Assembly (NCBI GenBank): GCA_017591395.1
Contig: WEDG01000242.1
Coordinates: forward strand, 806,001-870,000
Origin: Schistocephalus solidus
Lineage: Eukaryota > Platyhelminthes > Cestoda > Diphyllobothriidea > Diphyllobothriidae
DNA: 64,000 nt
Direction: 5' to 3'
A program made the position numbers and the translations under genes. Below, one piece after another: positions 48,355-61,000 of the stretch (position 1 is the first letter of the stretch; each line of letters begins with the position of its first letter). A model generated the notes under the pieces. That model saw only the letters and a program-made list of their open reading frames with translations. It was not told the origin of the DNA and did no database searches.

Positions 48355-48695
48355 GCCCTAACCGTTAACAAAGGTGTGTGCGACCCCCGTAACGTACACC
48401 ATGGATAGGTATGTGTAAAATAGGGAAAGGTGGCACTAGGGGTGAGGCAGTTTAAAGGACGAACAAGGGCGGTAGCGCGTTGGCAATGAAAAGCAGTCTA
48501 TCTACCGACCACCATTCGCCAAGTGCACTGGTGTTTTTCGCACGCAATTACACCGTAATACACTCCTACCTATCCAAATCTACCTTAACTTTAACCCTAA
48601 TCTTAACCGTAACCCTAATCTTAACGTTGTGCATTGTATTCCTTAGGGTTAGCATTCATTGCCGCGTTAGGGGGGGGGGGGGGGGGTTGATCGCA
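48355..48695 (-). repeat. Telomere-like dispersed repeat family B, copy 3, with family E end
   Basis: Inverted to the copies at 7.7 and 8.3 kb. On the plus strand it reads ggtgaggcagtttaaaggac, then tgtaatac-type and cctacctatcc words, a block of TTAACCCTAATC-like words, and cttagggttagc. A G-run follows, then gatcgcacaagcagtccttg, the family E word. Confidence 0.7.
48670..48686 (+). repeat. 17-base poly-G tract
   Basis: Seventeen consecutive G residues inside the family B/E junction. Such tracts can adopt G-quadruplexes and are prone to length error in assembly. Confidence 0.9.
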
Positions 48696-48699
48696 CAAG

Positions 48700-51600
48700 C
48701 AGTCCTTGCCAAAAAATGAACTAAAGCGGTGTCTCGGATACAAAAATAAGTGCTAATCCATGCTTATTTTAAACTTCCAGTTGTTTGTCACCTTGCTGAA
48801 GTATAAATTTGGAAACTAAGCATCAAATCATCAACCTGCCCTTCGAAATCGGCCTAAAAGTAGACGACGACGACGACTTGAGAGGGAATACCTTTGAAAT
48901 AATCTTTCGTGGCTAGAATACTGGCCGATAAGCAAGCTTCTTAAGTTAACAACCCTTACTATACTGTAGGACTTAAGTTTGATTGCGACAGCTTAAGTTG
49001 GTGTTTCAAGAAGTGCCTTTCATGGCCTAAAACCCGACCAGTATGCCTTAATCTAAACGGAAGAAAAGCTTTGAGGATACCAGAAAGACTTATTTGAGAA
49101 TTTGTGTAAAATTTAATCAATTAGTTACTATCAGAAACATTCAGAGCACACATAAAAATGATAAACTGTCTAGCATAACGGTTTGATTATATTAATCAGT
49201 AGATGAGGCATTATCCTGAAATTTTTTTTGTAGAATTAGATTTGTTTATATGTTTTCATTATCTAGGAATGGGTTTACTATACGAATTCTGAGAATGACC
49301 TCCGTGGGGGTTATATTAATGTTTGTATAGCCTGATGTTATGGGGAAAGTTTTGGCAAGCCAACACTATTACGATGCCTTTATTTGCTAAAGCATTTATA
49401 TGGAAAATGATAATATAAACCAAATGTTTTCGTAAAGCATGTATTGCAAGCCCTTCTTTTCCAAAATCGTCTTAGGAAATTAAAAAAATTCAAATAGAAA
49501 TGCGAATTTTATCTTCATATACAGTCAGATTAAGATCGGAGAGAGATAGCCCATTAACCGGTTGTGAGTTAATTCAGCCTAAATACTCAGTATGCTCGGA
49601 ATTGTTTTCACAAAATGCCTTAACACATCGAATAGAAATCCGAAAAAATTTAACGTGAAGTTGAGGAATATTCTTTTTTATCTTAATTTGATTTAACTTC
49701 TCTCCGAGGCATTTGGATACCTCTAAAAGCAAGAGTGCATTTGTGCCTATCCATACGTTGGTGTACTTTATAAAAAATGAACTAAGTATGAAGATTAATT
49801 CGATAAATAACCCTCCTACTCTATTGTCTTTTCATAAGCTCTTCTAACAAATGAGTGGACACTTTTTCCGCAAATTTGCCATTGTTTCGAAAAACTAAAT
49901 GTCATTAACTTCGTAGCTCCTGATGTGTACGTCATGTATGTGCATTTTACTGACTTATTTTATGTCTTTAATGCTAATCTGCATCATACTTTTATAAACA
50001 ACCTACCGCATGCCGTTTTTAGAGCAAATGTTCCCTATCTTAAAACCGACTGGCATGTTCGAAAGGAACTTGACCATCGTGACCAACCTTCAAAAAATAA
50101 CTTGTCACGCTGCACGGTTACCTTCTATTTCATCATCTGTTTTTTTCACCCCTACTCCTAGATGGAGTGTCAATTGGTACATGCTTACAAAATTATATTC
50201 TTACATTCTTTTATCGACTTTTTATCCCAAGTTTAAAATAACAGGTTAGAAAATGTCCCAGAATTTTCAGTAAAATAGGATTGGATGCGTTTAACAAAGG
50301 GCTATGTTACGCCTGATTTTCCACGCTAACCTATATTTATCCTTTCCCTTTGCATCAATTTTTAAAAAGATACATGAAGTACATTTCATTATAGTCGCAG
50401 TAGTGACCAAAAATTGACTACATTTTCAAGTGTATGAAATAGGGGAAATTTATTCTACCGATTGACAGATATATAAATATAACCGCACCCATTCTTCCGT
50501 ATTAGTGAGCACGAAGTTAAGCTTCCAGCGGTTCTGCCTAATTGCTATACTTTGCTCACAGATCACCATTTCTGATAACGTTTTCTGGAAGTCCCTGAAT
50601 AAATATGAACGTCGTCTTTATGCCGTGTTAAATGAAAAGTGTTTCCATTATAAATTTTACCGACCGTGGCAATAAATAGATTTCAAATTTTAGTTAGGTT
50701 ATGATCAGAGTCACTGTACTTTCAGTTAATCATCCTCTTATGGCAGTACTCTTGAACACAGAGAAACGACATTTTTGGTAAATATTTCTCAAATTAATCA
50801 GCATATAATGAACCCATGTTGCAATGGATGAAAAATCTAATCGATATTTATCATTTGCAACTTTCATAAAACATATTTTCCGATGCCAAAAAATAACTGT
50901 AGACACTGATAAAAGTTTTAAACAGCAATTAAGTTTCTGTAAGAAGCGTCCTTATGCATTTAAAAACACAATTTAAACGGAGCCTTGGGAAGTTTTGCCC
51001 TAGACTTAACAGACTGTTTTGGCCAGCAAACCTACCATGCTTCTATTGTCCATAAAATTATTAAAATGCGCCACGAAATGTCATTGTGTCGTTTGCATCC
51101 GCCGTGTTCACCGTAATAGGAACTTATTTTTTTCCAAGGTTAACAGCTGGCTGAGGCCCAAGTTTTTAGCTTTTCAGAATAAAATGTCATTTTCTTAAGC
51201 CAACATTTCATTGTTTTTGTGTCTACATCAATAAGTCCTACGGACCTCAATAAATATTAACAAATGCCGTGATAACGAACAACAATTCAATATAGTAGTG
51301 ATCTTCATTAAAGCATAAACGTAAAGATACCATAAATGAAAAGGCATATTGAATGCATTTGGAATTATGCAAGGACCCAATCGCAGTGGCACAAAGATCT
51401 TTACGGGAAAAAAGGTTTTAACTTGATGTTTGCTGACAGATCAAACTGTATAAAGGTCAGAATATCACCGCGTATCCGGTGAGTAGTATTTCATCGGGAA
51501 CACAACGAAAAAATCTCTTCCAGAACATAAATATCAGGCCTAACAACATCGTTGAATTATGTATTTGATTTGCTATTTTATGAATGGAAGTGGAAAGAGT

Positions 51601-54600
51601 TATATCAGTTATGTCTATAACATATTTACCGTAAGCTTAAGTACAATTGATGTGTATGGAATGTTGAGAATATTGAACGATATGATTGCGTGAAATGCTT
51701 ATACGAGAAAATTTCTCTTTCATTTTTGGATAAACACCTGGTGAATACAAATGGCAGTCTAATGCAGTTAGGAGTAAAGATCGAACTGCAATGAAAAGGG
51801 AGGGTAGGCAAATGATCGGCATTTACTAATCCAAAAAGAAACAACTTCAATTATTGACGGCAAGGGCATTGATCATATGTTTCTTAATAATCTTTTTAGG
51901 AAAAATGTAAAATTAAAAGTATCTTCGAGAGTATGCATAGTTCTTTCAATCCGAGTTTAAGAAGCTGAAGGCAAATTTACCAAAAATACAATGAATGTAG
52001 CGGGGCATAAAAAGATCGTTAAATTATGGTGCAACTGGGAAGTCTCTAGTGATTTGTAGGATAGAGATTGTCCACAATGCTTTCTAGTATCCTTCGGTTG
52101 CTCATTGAACATATTTTTTTATAGTGTCTTTAATTGCAGTTTATCAGAGCTAGACTGGTCTTCCCTCCATACCTGTTTACTCTTTAAAATTATAATATGC
52201 TCTAAAACACCCAAAGTAATCGACCTTTACCTTTAACTATGCATACCTGGGGATGATTTATTGAAAAGTAACGTTTGCAAGTCTGTGTTTGTCGAAAGTA
52301 CAAAATGGAGGAATTTTGCAGATCTAATGAGGAACTATGTCCCATTATACTTGATAGGATACGTATTTGCAGCTTAAGTAATTTTACTTGACCTATAATT
52401 CCATTTTCAAACGTATATAGAATAAAATAACTAGCACATTTAAGGTTGACAGTTATCAGTTAGAGGTTCCATTTCCGCTACAGTTTCGACAATCAAAGAA
52501 AGCCACAGTATATTTGTTTGAACAGGAAAATTAAGTTGTATCTAGTGAGCTCTATCAAGACAGAACTAGGCTTGCTTTAGTTAAGTGATAAAAATAAAGG
52601 TATAATTTTCAGGTCAGAGATTTTTGCCAGAAAAACTAACTTAAATATTTCACCGAGCCCTCAACACAGGAGAAGCCTATGTAAAATACATGCAGTCGCC
52701 TATTAATTTGCAGTCATCTATTCAAAGATCGACTTTTCCAAAGTTCAAGAAATATTTCCTGGTGATAAACCGAACAATCCGGTCTTTAAATGATTGAAGA
52801 TAGCCAGTTAGATGTATGCGACATTCTTATCGGCTGACTGTTAACCCAGCAAGCAGATAAAAAATGCGATTGCCCATTCAACAGAAAAGAAAATAAATCG
52901 CCATGTTCAATGATATTTTACTTTTTCAAAGTAATTATATATGTTTAATTGTCATTCTCAGTATGCTTAGAAAAATAACGGAAAAAATTGAATGACGCAA
53001 CAAACTGTTTAATAATAACTATCAACCAGCAAAACAACTATATTTTGTTCAACTTCAGCTTCTAAAGACGGAAATTTGAACATCGAATTAAAATCTACGT
53101 CGTTGCTGGTGGTCAATATTTTACTGATATTACCATCTAGCCTCAACTAAAGCTCGGGATCTATAGGGCGTTTCCATGTTTTCCACCACTGTCAAATATT
53201 TTCCACCATCGTAGAGGAACTTATTAAAAGACAGATAAAGGCAGCGTTGTGAAGTAAAATGCCCACTTTCGTGCAAGAGAATGTTAGGAAAAATGAGTTC
53301 AAAATCATCTGAAATTCCAGGTTTATAACTGAGGTCCAACCTTTCTTTGATAATTATTTCGTGCAAGAAAGCTTCATTTCATTAAAATCTGCATTCCTAG
53401 AGTAAATTTTCAGTATTATTGGAAGTCCAAAAGTAATTCTCTTAATGTTTAGACGCGTCAACTTGGATATCTACCATGTGTTTGTCTTTTAAACAGAAAT
53501 AGGAATTCGAACATGCAAGTTTCTCTAAAATCAATCGTCATAGGTGGTCGGAATGTACCATATGCTTATCACCTAGTGAGCCTATGCCTAGTGATTTAAT
53601 TCTGAGATAGTTTTTTAATGGTCATTTCATATATTCTCTTTGAATTTGGCTGATGGTTTTCAATGCGTACGCGGAAAATGAGTTTTGAACTTTTCCCTGT
53701 GATATGTCTCCCAATTATTTTCACTGAAATAACGCATGACACATGATAGCCGAAATTTAGATGACCAAGTTGGGGCACCTCAAACGTCTGCACTTCCCTT
53801 GTTGACTGACCGAATTTCTAAAATAAACGATCTTCCTTGAAGGATATTTCTAAGTTATTTCTTGACCAAATATGGAAAGATTGCGTAGGAATCACATTTT
53901 TCCTATATTCAGTCACTGTGATATGCTTCCACCTACCTTAAAACGCATATACGCATTCGCACATATTCCATTCTTAAGAGGAATTCATGGTTACGAGAAA
54001 ATTGAAACTGGAAACCGGCTGTTTCAATGCATCTGAGGCAGTTAAGGCAAGATACCTGCAATCTGGTCCGGTTCAGCAAAACAAAATCAGTATCGAATTT
54101 AAAAACCAGCGTCAGTTAAGTTGTGCAAATCGTGGCCAGAAAAATAGCAGTTATAATGCCAGTGAGAAATCTTTAATTTTAAGACAATTACATAGTAAAC
54201 AGATCCATGCAGCTATCGTTCAACTGAACACAAAAAACCAATAAAAAGTGATTAAGTTGATTTAAAAGCCAAATGACTGTAAGATCCTTTTGTCCGGTTC
54301 AGTCTTTGCTTATGCGCAATTATAAATAGAAAGGGCACACTGGTCACTCTGTAGTGCATTTTTAACTTCCGACCGTTTGATTGTGCGTTAAAGACGAATA
54401 TGTTCACATGAAAAAAATAAAAAATTATTTTTTACCTGATACATTAGCATTATTCGTTAGAGAGGATTATGAGAAGACAAAAGTCTTCCAGGTTTTCTTC
54501 CTCTTGACATTAAAAAAGCTAAAAAACATAAAGGTGAAGCTGTGGAGGACTATGTGAGAGAGGATATTAAAATTGGTCAATTTTATATTCATTATGGGAC

Positions 54601-57025
54601 TCCATTGTACAAAGCGACTTGCTTCGGCGATTAGCTTGGACGTTTAAGTGCGTCAAGAAATATGAACTAATTGACAATCTGCACGAAAAAATTTTCAAAA
54701 GTCGATATCTTGACAAGAATTTTAACCGAGTTATTTAGAAATTTTGACAACACAACTAACAAAACTCATCCTTTTAGTCACTTGAATGAAAATATTAACA
54801 TCCGCAATGTATTCACGTAACGCCTTAAAGCGCCCTGCAACGAAGCGGACCAACATCGCAAGAAAGCGCTCATTTCTTTTATCGACGAAAAACTTCCCTT
54901 GCTGCATTTACTGAATATATAAATACTTTTCTTAGAAGTGCGACCTTATGCAATCTTTTATTCCTGGGATGACTGTGTTCCTGAAATCAGGTAAATTCGT
55001 TGACGAACGCTTTCCCCATCAGCAGCAACACGATGGCTAGTAGTGTAGAAGCAGGTGAACTAAGCCAACAAAGACAAAGAAGATTAAAGTGACCATTTCT
55101 AGTAAAATCTTGTTTACAGTAGTTAAACGCATTAAAAAAAAAATACAAAATACAAAATACCATATATTCTCCTGCTGTCTTTTCTTAAATAGATAGTCGA
55201 ACATCAGGTAGGTGACTGCATGCTATGTTACATATTGCATTAATTTTTCCCAGATAAATAATCTGAGGATTACCCAAAGGTGTTGGCGTAACTGTTTTTG
55301 CTAGTGCTGTTTTATGTACTAGTTGTTTTAATGAACATTTATAGTCTATTTCTTCAATTTAATGCTATGAAGCTGGCACGAGTTTTGCAATTTTGAAATT
55401 TGACTTTTTTCGAGAAAAGCTTATGTTCTGAAATACGTTCATTTTTGTTCATTACTCTTTTCTTGTTTTTTTTTTCTATAACCAAAGCCCTTAACTTATT
55501 AATTTGGAGTTTTCCTCCATGCACGTGTCTCCTTTTCCCAGTGGCTAACGTTTCTCCGTGAATCTAGCATATTTACTGAAGTACAATACTGGTTACACGT
55601 TGCCTAGCCATGCAGGCCCGCGATGTCATAAGATACTTTCTTCTGCCACAATCTCCGAAGTTATCGACCGCTGACCTTGCATTCAAATCAATGTCATCAA
55701 AAGATTTTAAAGCAAGCAGTTTTTACTGTTAACTATACTTTTTATGATTCAAAGCAGTCATCAAATTCCTTAACCGAAGGCGTGAGTCATTCTGTTGATT
55801 ATCCTCAAAAAGATATACAGCCCACACCATGAAATGTAAACGGCTGCCTTTAGAGAAAATAATAGTCCCGCTTTTACCTATGCATGATGCTGACGCTGTT
55901 TTTTGACCACACTGCCCGTCGCACGTTGGCGTTTTTTGTAAACCCTAAAAGCTCCTAAAGCCAGTCACATTTGGTTGATACTCATGACAGTTCCATGTTT
56001 TCCCGGATGCAAAATATCTTTTTATGTTGCTGATTCCCCTAATGGCCTTTTCTGCTTTCCGACTCACAGTTGCTGTCTTGTTCCTCGCCTGGTAGGTAAA
56101 TTGGAGGAAAAAGAGTCAGAGAAATTTCGCAGGTGACGTTCCGCCAACTGTCGCGGCTCCATGGCCCTGCCTGGTCATCCTATTTGTGTGTTTACTGTTT
56201 TCGGTGTGCGTCTGAGCGCGTGCGTGGATTGGGGTGAGTCTTATTCTAAATAACCAAGAGCCAATTTACCCCAACCGTAAGCGATAGGGGGGTGTTGGCG
56301 CAAGGCAAACAGAAGGTGGGTGGACAGATCAATTGAACATAGGGAGAAAGGGGAGCGGGAGGGAGGGGATGCACACTCATCCATGGACTGCCTAGGGGAA
56401 CATGTACGAGGCCAGATTTGAACAGTCTTCCGCTCTGGACTGGTCAGGGTAATAGGTGCATTTAGAAAGGTGATTCAGTGGACAGCTATGTTTATTGAGA
56501 TTAAGAATCGGGATGTTACTACGCCTATCGGACACGCCATGGAGAGATAAAAGACCACAAACTCTTAGTCACCCTCATTTATTATAGCAGGTAAACACAA
56601 GACCTGGAACGCGAACTCTGTAAATAGAAAGGTAGCACAAACTGCTGCAATATACTATAAGATTTTTAATACACTGATCAACAAGAATGCGTCGCGTTAA
56701 TAGTGACTGGCGCTGAGAGGCTTGCAGGCAAGTGCAAGTCCAGCTGGAATTCTGCAATATTGATATGCATGTGACTACTTATAAAGATATCGCCTGTGGA
56801 CTGTGATGTTTAACATTCAGTGCGAGAAAATGCTAGCTTCACGAGAACAATGACCAGGTTACTCCAGTCAAATATCCATATGAACCACTGATTCGTAAAT
56901 TTGGAGCACTAGGCTGTCCGATCTCTCCTTGCCGTGATCATAGACACAATCAGGACGCTTGAGTTCCGTTAGCAATCAGTAAGCATTCATCAACGAAGTC
57001 AATATTCCCAATCTAAACTGGTAAG
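48700..57025. other. Long stretch with no recognised feature
   Basis: Over 8 kb of AT-rich sequence. The frame at 53,987-54,244 (85 residues, lysine- and glutamine-rich) is followed by a stop-to-stop frame of about 53 codons at 54,470-54,631 that looks more protein-like than its surroundings, but I recognise no family. A small tandem of aaaatac-like words lies near 55,137-55,160. No repeat families from elsewhere in the window were recognised. Confidence 0.35.
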
Positions 57026-57030
57026 TCAAC

Positions 57031-57281
57031 GAGCCCATGACTCATTAGTTAGAGCGTGGACTTCTGTTCAACAAGTCGAGGGTTCGAGCGTCGGTTGAGG
57101 CACAATATGCTGTTGGAAATGACTGGCTGATGACGGCTTATGAGCCAGAAATGGCCATTCAATTCTCCATAGTCTTTGTCCGCATTCTTATCTGCTGGTA
57201 GGGCTCGAGAATGAGCCCCAAGGCAGAACGGGATGAGTATGTTACGTTTATGCTTCCCAAATGTTAACACGACAGGTAAGC

Positions 57282-57282
<1 letters not shown>
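57031..57282 (+). repeat. tRNA-derived SINE head with hammerhead-like segment
   Basis: 57,038-57,056 (TGACTCATTAGTTAGAGC) resembles a pol III A box in tRNA context. 57,080-57,090 (GGGTTCGAGCG) resembles a B box at tRNA spacing, followed by a tRNA-like end at about 57,103. The acceptor stem is imperfect, so it is a tRNA-derived element and not a tRNA gene. Downstream, 57,127-57,151 reads CTGATGA, C, GGCT, TATG, AGCC, A, GAAA, which is a hammerhead-like core around a 4-bp stem II. Stem I is not convincing. The element runs into the (TA)n tract. Confidence 0.55.

Positions 57283-57323
<41 letters not shown>
57283..57323. repeat. (TA)n microsatellite, left of the tandem units
   Basis: Forty-one bases of alternating T and A, ending directly at the first base of the first 355-bp unit. 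Confidence 0.97.
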
Positions 57324-57325
<2 letters not shown>

Positions 57326-57547
57326 GGGAAATAATTTCTGAAATTACTAAGTGCAGGACATGGAGTCAGGTGATTCGGACATGACATTTTTAGGGTCAGA
57401 CCCGAAATTTCAATGAAAATTTGGGTCGAAGACAATCAACCACTGTGGAATAACCACGTAATACCCATTCTACAAACAAGTAGTACTACAAGTAGTATGA
57501 ATCTTATATGGCAAAGACGTTATACCGTACTTCCGACATAGATACTA

Positions 57548-57636
57548 GCTAAAAGCCCAGACACGTGTTTCGCCGATGTTTCTGCTGCTGCGTTACACAG
57601 CAATGAGGGGTTCGGCTCCTCAGTGGGTCCCCCAGC
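57548..57636 (-). ncRNA. Hammerhead ribozyme (all core elements intact), unit 1
   Basis: Minus strand, 5' to 3': stem I arm GCTGGGGGACCCA (57,636-57,624), core CTGAGGA (57,623-57,617; N7 is G, which the core allows), stem II GCCG (57,616-57,613) paired with CGGC (57,575-57,572) and a distal TGCTG/CAGCA hairpin. Then come GAA plus A15.1 (57,571-57,568), short palindromic stem III ACAC/GTGT and C17 at 57,560, so the triplet is GTC. Stem I arm TGGGCTTTTAGC (57,559-57,548) pairs over 12 positions with one bulged A and several G-U pairs. Cleavage is predicted between 57,560 and 57,559. Stem III has almost no loop, so dimeric cleavage is possible. Confidence 0.85.
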
Positions 57637-57901
57637 GTTCTCTTTGCGGTTTCTGGTATATGGACTCCAGAGAATAATCGGGGAAATAATTTCTGAAATT
57701 ATTAAGTGCAGGACATGAAGTCAGGTGATTCGGACATGACTTTTTAGGGTCAAACCCGAAATTTCAATGAACATTTGGGTCGAAGACAATCAACCACTGT
57801 GGAATAACCACGTAATGCCCATTCTACAAACAATTAGTACTACAAGTAGTATGAATCTTGTATGGCAAAGACGTTATACCGTACTTCCGACATAGATACT
57901 A

Positions 57902-57990
57902 GCTTAAAGCCCTGACACGTGTTTCGCCGATGTTTCTGCTACTGTGTTACACAGCAACGAGGGGTTCGGCTCCTAAGTGGGTCCGCCAGC
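57902..57990 (-). ncRNA. Hammerhead ribozyme with broken core, unit 2
   Basis: Same layout as in unit 1. Stem II, GAAA, stem III and GTC (C17 at 57,914) are kept. The core reads CTTAGGA (57,977-57,971): the essential G at position 5 is U. The base pair next to the cleavage site is also lost (A opposite A at 57,978/57,913), and stem I is weakened. Self-cleavage is therefore not expected. Confidence 0.75.
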
Positions 57991-58040
57991 GTTCTCTATG
58001 CGGTTTCTGGTATATGGACTCCAGAGAATAATCGGGGAAA

Positions 58041-58054
58041 TATATATATATATA
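58041..58054. repeat. (TA)n tract, right of the tandem units
   Basis: Fourteen bases of TA repeats immediately after the partial third unit start. The tandem units are therefore bracketed by TA repeats. Confidence 0.9.
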
Positions 58055-58059
58055 GTACG

Positions 58060-61000
58060 TGCCATATCTCAAGAAATGTCATGGAGGTCAGGAGAAAAGA
58101 CCCGTTTTGCAAATTCAGCCCATACGGCGTCCCCTAAAGTTTTACAACAGTAACGAAGCAACCATTCTTAAAACGAAGCTATACTGTGGTTTAAAAATGT
58201 ATTTAGGTTGTTTAGAAATACTACTTTTTTATAAAAGTTGCGAATTCCGAAAGAGTGAAAAAGCGGGTTACCTAATTAAACTGAAGTTTTAAATGTACAG
58301 ATTGCTTGTCCATGTAAACAAACGAGAAAATAAAACACCACAAGTAGACTTATCTTTGAAAATAGTCCTTTAGTGTATATTCCACAGAAGTTGTCTTCCA
58401 GATTAAGGGCCATTGAAAGTATGGCTGTTACCAAACAGCCTAAATTCCGAATATGTATTCCAACACGGTTTCACGAGAATTGGCGGTTGCTTTTTCTGTT
58501 TATAAATTGTTAAATATGCGTTTGACTAAGGCGAACAGATTTTCGCTTGATCGCGCCGATAGAAACGTCACAGGAATAAAATATTTCATAGGCTGACTAA
58601 CTGAGAAGTCGGTCAGTGACTAATAAATTTAAATAGAATTGTCAGATGAAATCGTAAATGTACCCTTTTATGCTTATTAAGAGAATTCTTTTGGCTACAT
58701 TTCTTCATAAGTATTTCGGGTGTTGAGTTACGAGTTGAAGACCATCTTTTAAATGTCCATAAATACTTTATGTTTTATTTTGTTTGTTGTCTATCGTCCA
58801 TAAAGATAGATTTTGCTGTACTTGTTTATCAAAACCTTCAAAATAAGATATTTCTTAAGGACGTTTACCAAAATAGCGAATTCTGAGTCATTATTTTTAA
58901 TGCAGACGTATGTTTGGATCATATTTTTAGGCTCACCCAAACACGAAAACACATTGTCTAGATGAATATACGTCAACAACATAATTCAGCAAATAATATG
59001 CCTAAGATCGATTTAAAAACTCTTTTTATAGGTAATTTCTTGAATAAACACTTCAATCACATCTATTGTTTTCTGCGCACTAAGCCCTTTTTGAAGATCA
59101 AGTCAAGGGAAAAAGGTGGACGTTCAACCGGTTTTGCGACTTCACTCTTAATGAAATCACTTACTTATTTCTTTCTATCGGTGCGTTTTTGCTGCATTGG
59201 CTTACTTTTCAGACTCGTTCTAAGATTGAAAATACATAGCTGAGTTTCCGAATATATACTAAAATTTTGGGAAGAAATTTTAATCTTCGGCCCTTTCCAT
59301 TTTAAGTTTCCGCATACATTCATAGTCAACTGCAAATAGAAGTTATCCGGACATTTTTTGCGTACCCCGTCACGCGGTAGGTTTAGTGCGTATGGCTGTC
59401 GAGCGCTTCAGTTTTCACGGAACGTAGTCCGACTAGTTTTCCAAATTCTTAACAGAAGTGTAGCAGTCAGGATATTACCGTTTTTTCTCAAAAGCCTCCA
59501 GATTTTTGGTGGATATTTGTTACCGTCATTAATTTGATGATGTAGGTTGTCTGGACGTTCACACCTTCTCATGGGAGGTCAATATTTTCAATTAAAAATG
59601 CATTAAACTAGGCAGGAAAAAAATGCTGAAAGGTATCTATGATAAAAAGCAGTTGGTAGTCAGTGAGATAAGAGCCAGAAATTGAACTCATCGCTTTTGA
59701 TTTATGCAAAACTTCAAACCTAATGTTAGCTGCGCAAATCGAGTGTTATAAAACATCCCATTTTAGAATATAATAATGTAACAGCTGAGTGAGCAATTAA
59801 CCACTGCATTTAAATGAATGATAGCCGAATTCCTCTATTGCAACTAAACTCTCGAAAGATTGCTTATAATCACTTAACTTCAGCACTTGTTCTAAAAAAG
59901 TAGGTGCAGCTGTCAACCTTATAGCAACACAATAGAGAAATTGAAATACACATTGGTTCTTTCAGTGGAGTTAATATGACCGTAAATTGCTATCCACTGC
60001 AGCTGCAGAACAAGCTGGTCGTGAGTCCAGTGTTCAATTCCTTTAAATCTAAAAGCGTACACAAAAATCAAAAAATCATATTACCTTACTCCCGAAAATT
60101 CCAGCTTGCGTCTGGCTGGCTTATCAGTTTATCAAATGGGTTTTGGTCCCGATTTCTGGTAAAATTATGTTTACCGAACCAAAAGACCTGAGCAATGAAT
60201 AAAAAGGATGTCGAATAATGATCTCCTTTGGAGATTTTAAGCATAGCCTATTGGTAGGAAAACACGCATTATCTTAAAAAACAATCCAAGTATTTTATGA
60301 AATGGAATTGATTTACGAAATAAGTCAATGAAACAATTTGCCATTTCTATATACGCGGGAAGTATGTTCAACAACCTATAAGATTTTAAATTTGTGCCAC
60401 TAATAATTACAATTGATATTTTTCGTTAGTAATCCGGAAAAGTTTAGGAGATTAAATGGTGCTTCAGAATAAATCTTACGTAATTTTAAAAGTTGTTTCC
60501 TGCAGTGTTACCTGACCGTGTCCTCCATATTCGTCCAAATTGATAGCCAAACTTTAGACAAACTTTCGATTTGATAAAACGCCATGCGATAAATCTCAAG
60601 ATAGTCAAATTAGAGAATCTTTGACCCACCGTTTATGGATATATTCAAGCAGGGATGTGAAGCAAGTTAGATAACACGCGTAGGGGACATTTTGAAAAAA
60701 GGCTATTTCTAGCAATTCATCATCCGAATTAAATAATCAACTTTATTTGATGCTTGGTTCGTTTACTGAAGAGGAATGCTCCCGAGATTGAGGGAAGTTG
60801 TTGGGTTCTTAATGAGGCCAGACGGTAGTCTGCATGTGGAAGGGAGGGGAGGAAGTAACATGTACCAATCAAAGACTCATTCTGTTGTCAGGTGAAGGTA
60901 CCCATGAACTACTTGTGGGGGGTTTCCTCGCCTGCAGAATGGTTTGGCTGTTCCATCAAACCTTACCAAGGTGAATTGCATTAGCCTTTCTTCATTGGCC

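Larger units (their letters stand above)
57324..58032 (-). repeat. Two tandem ~355-bp hammerhead-encoding units
   Basis: Unit 1 is 57,324-57,678 and unit 2 57,679-58,032. Both begin cggggaaataatttctgaaa and end agagaataat. They differ by scattered substitutions and a few single-base indels. A third start, cggggaaa, at 58,033 runs into (TA)n, so a partial unit follows. Read on the minus strand each unit encodes one hammerhead ribozyme. Size and tandem layout resemble the schistosome Sm-alpha hammerhead satellite and the retrozymes of plants and animals, non-autonomous repeats spread as RNA circles. No protein is encoded. Confidence 0.9.

Noticed and set aside
57031..57103. A functional tRNA gene
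   Set aside because: The A- and B-box-like words are present, but the acceptor stem does not pair properly and the sequence continues as a SINE body.
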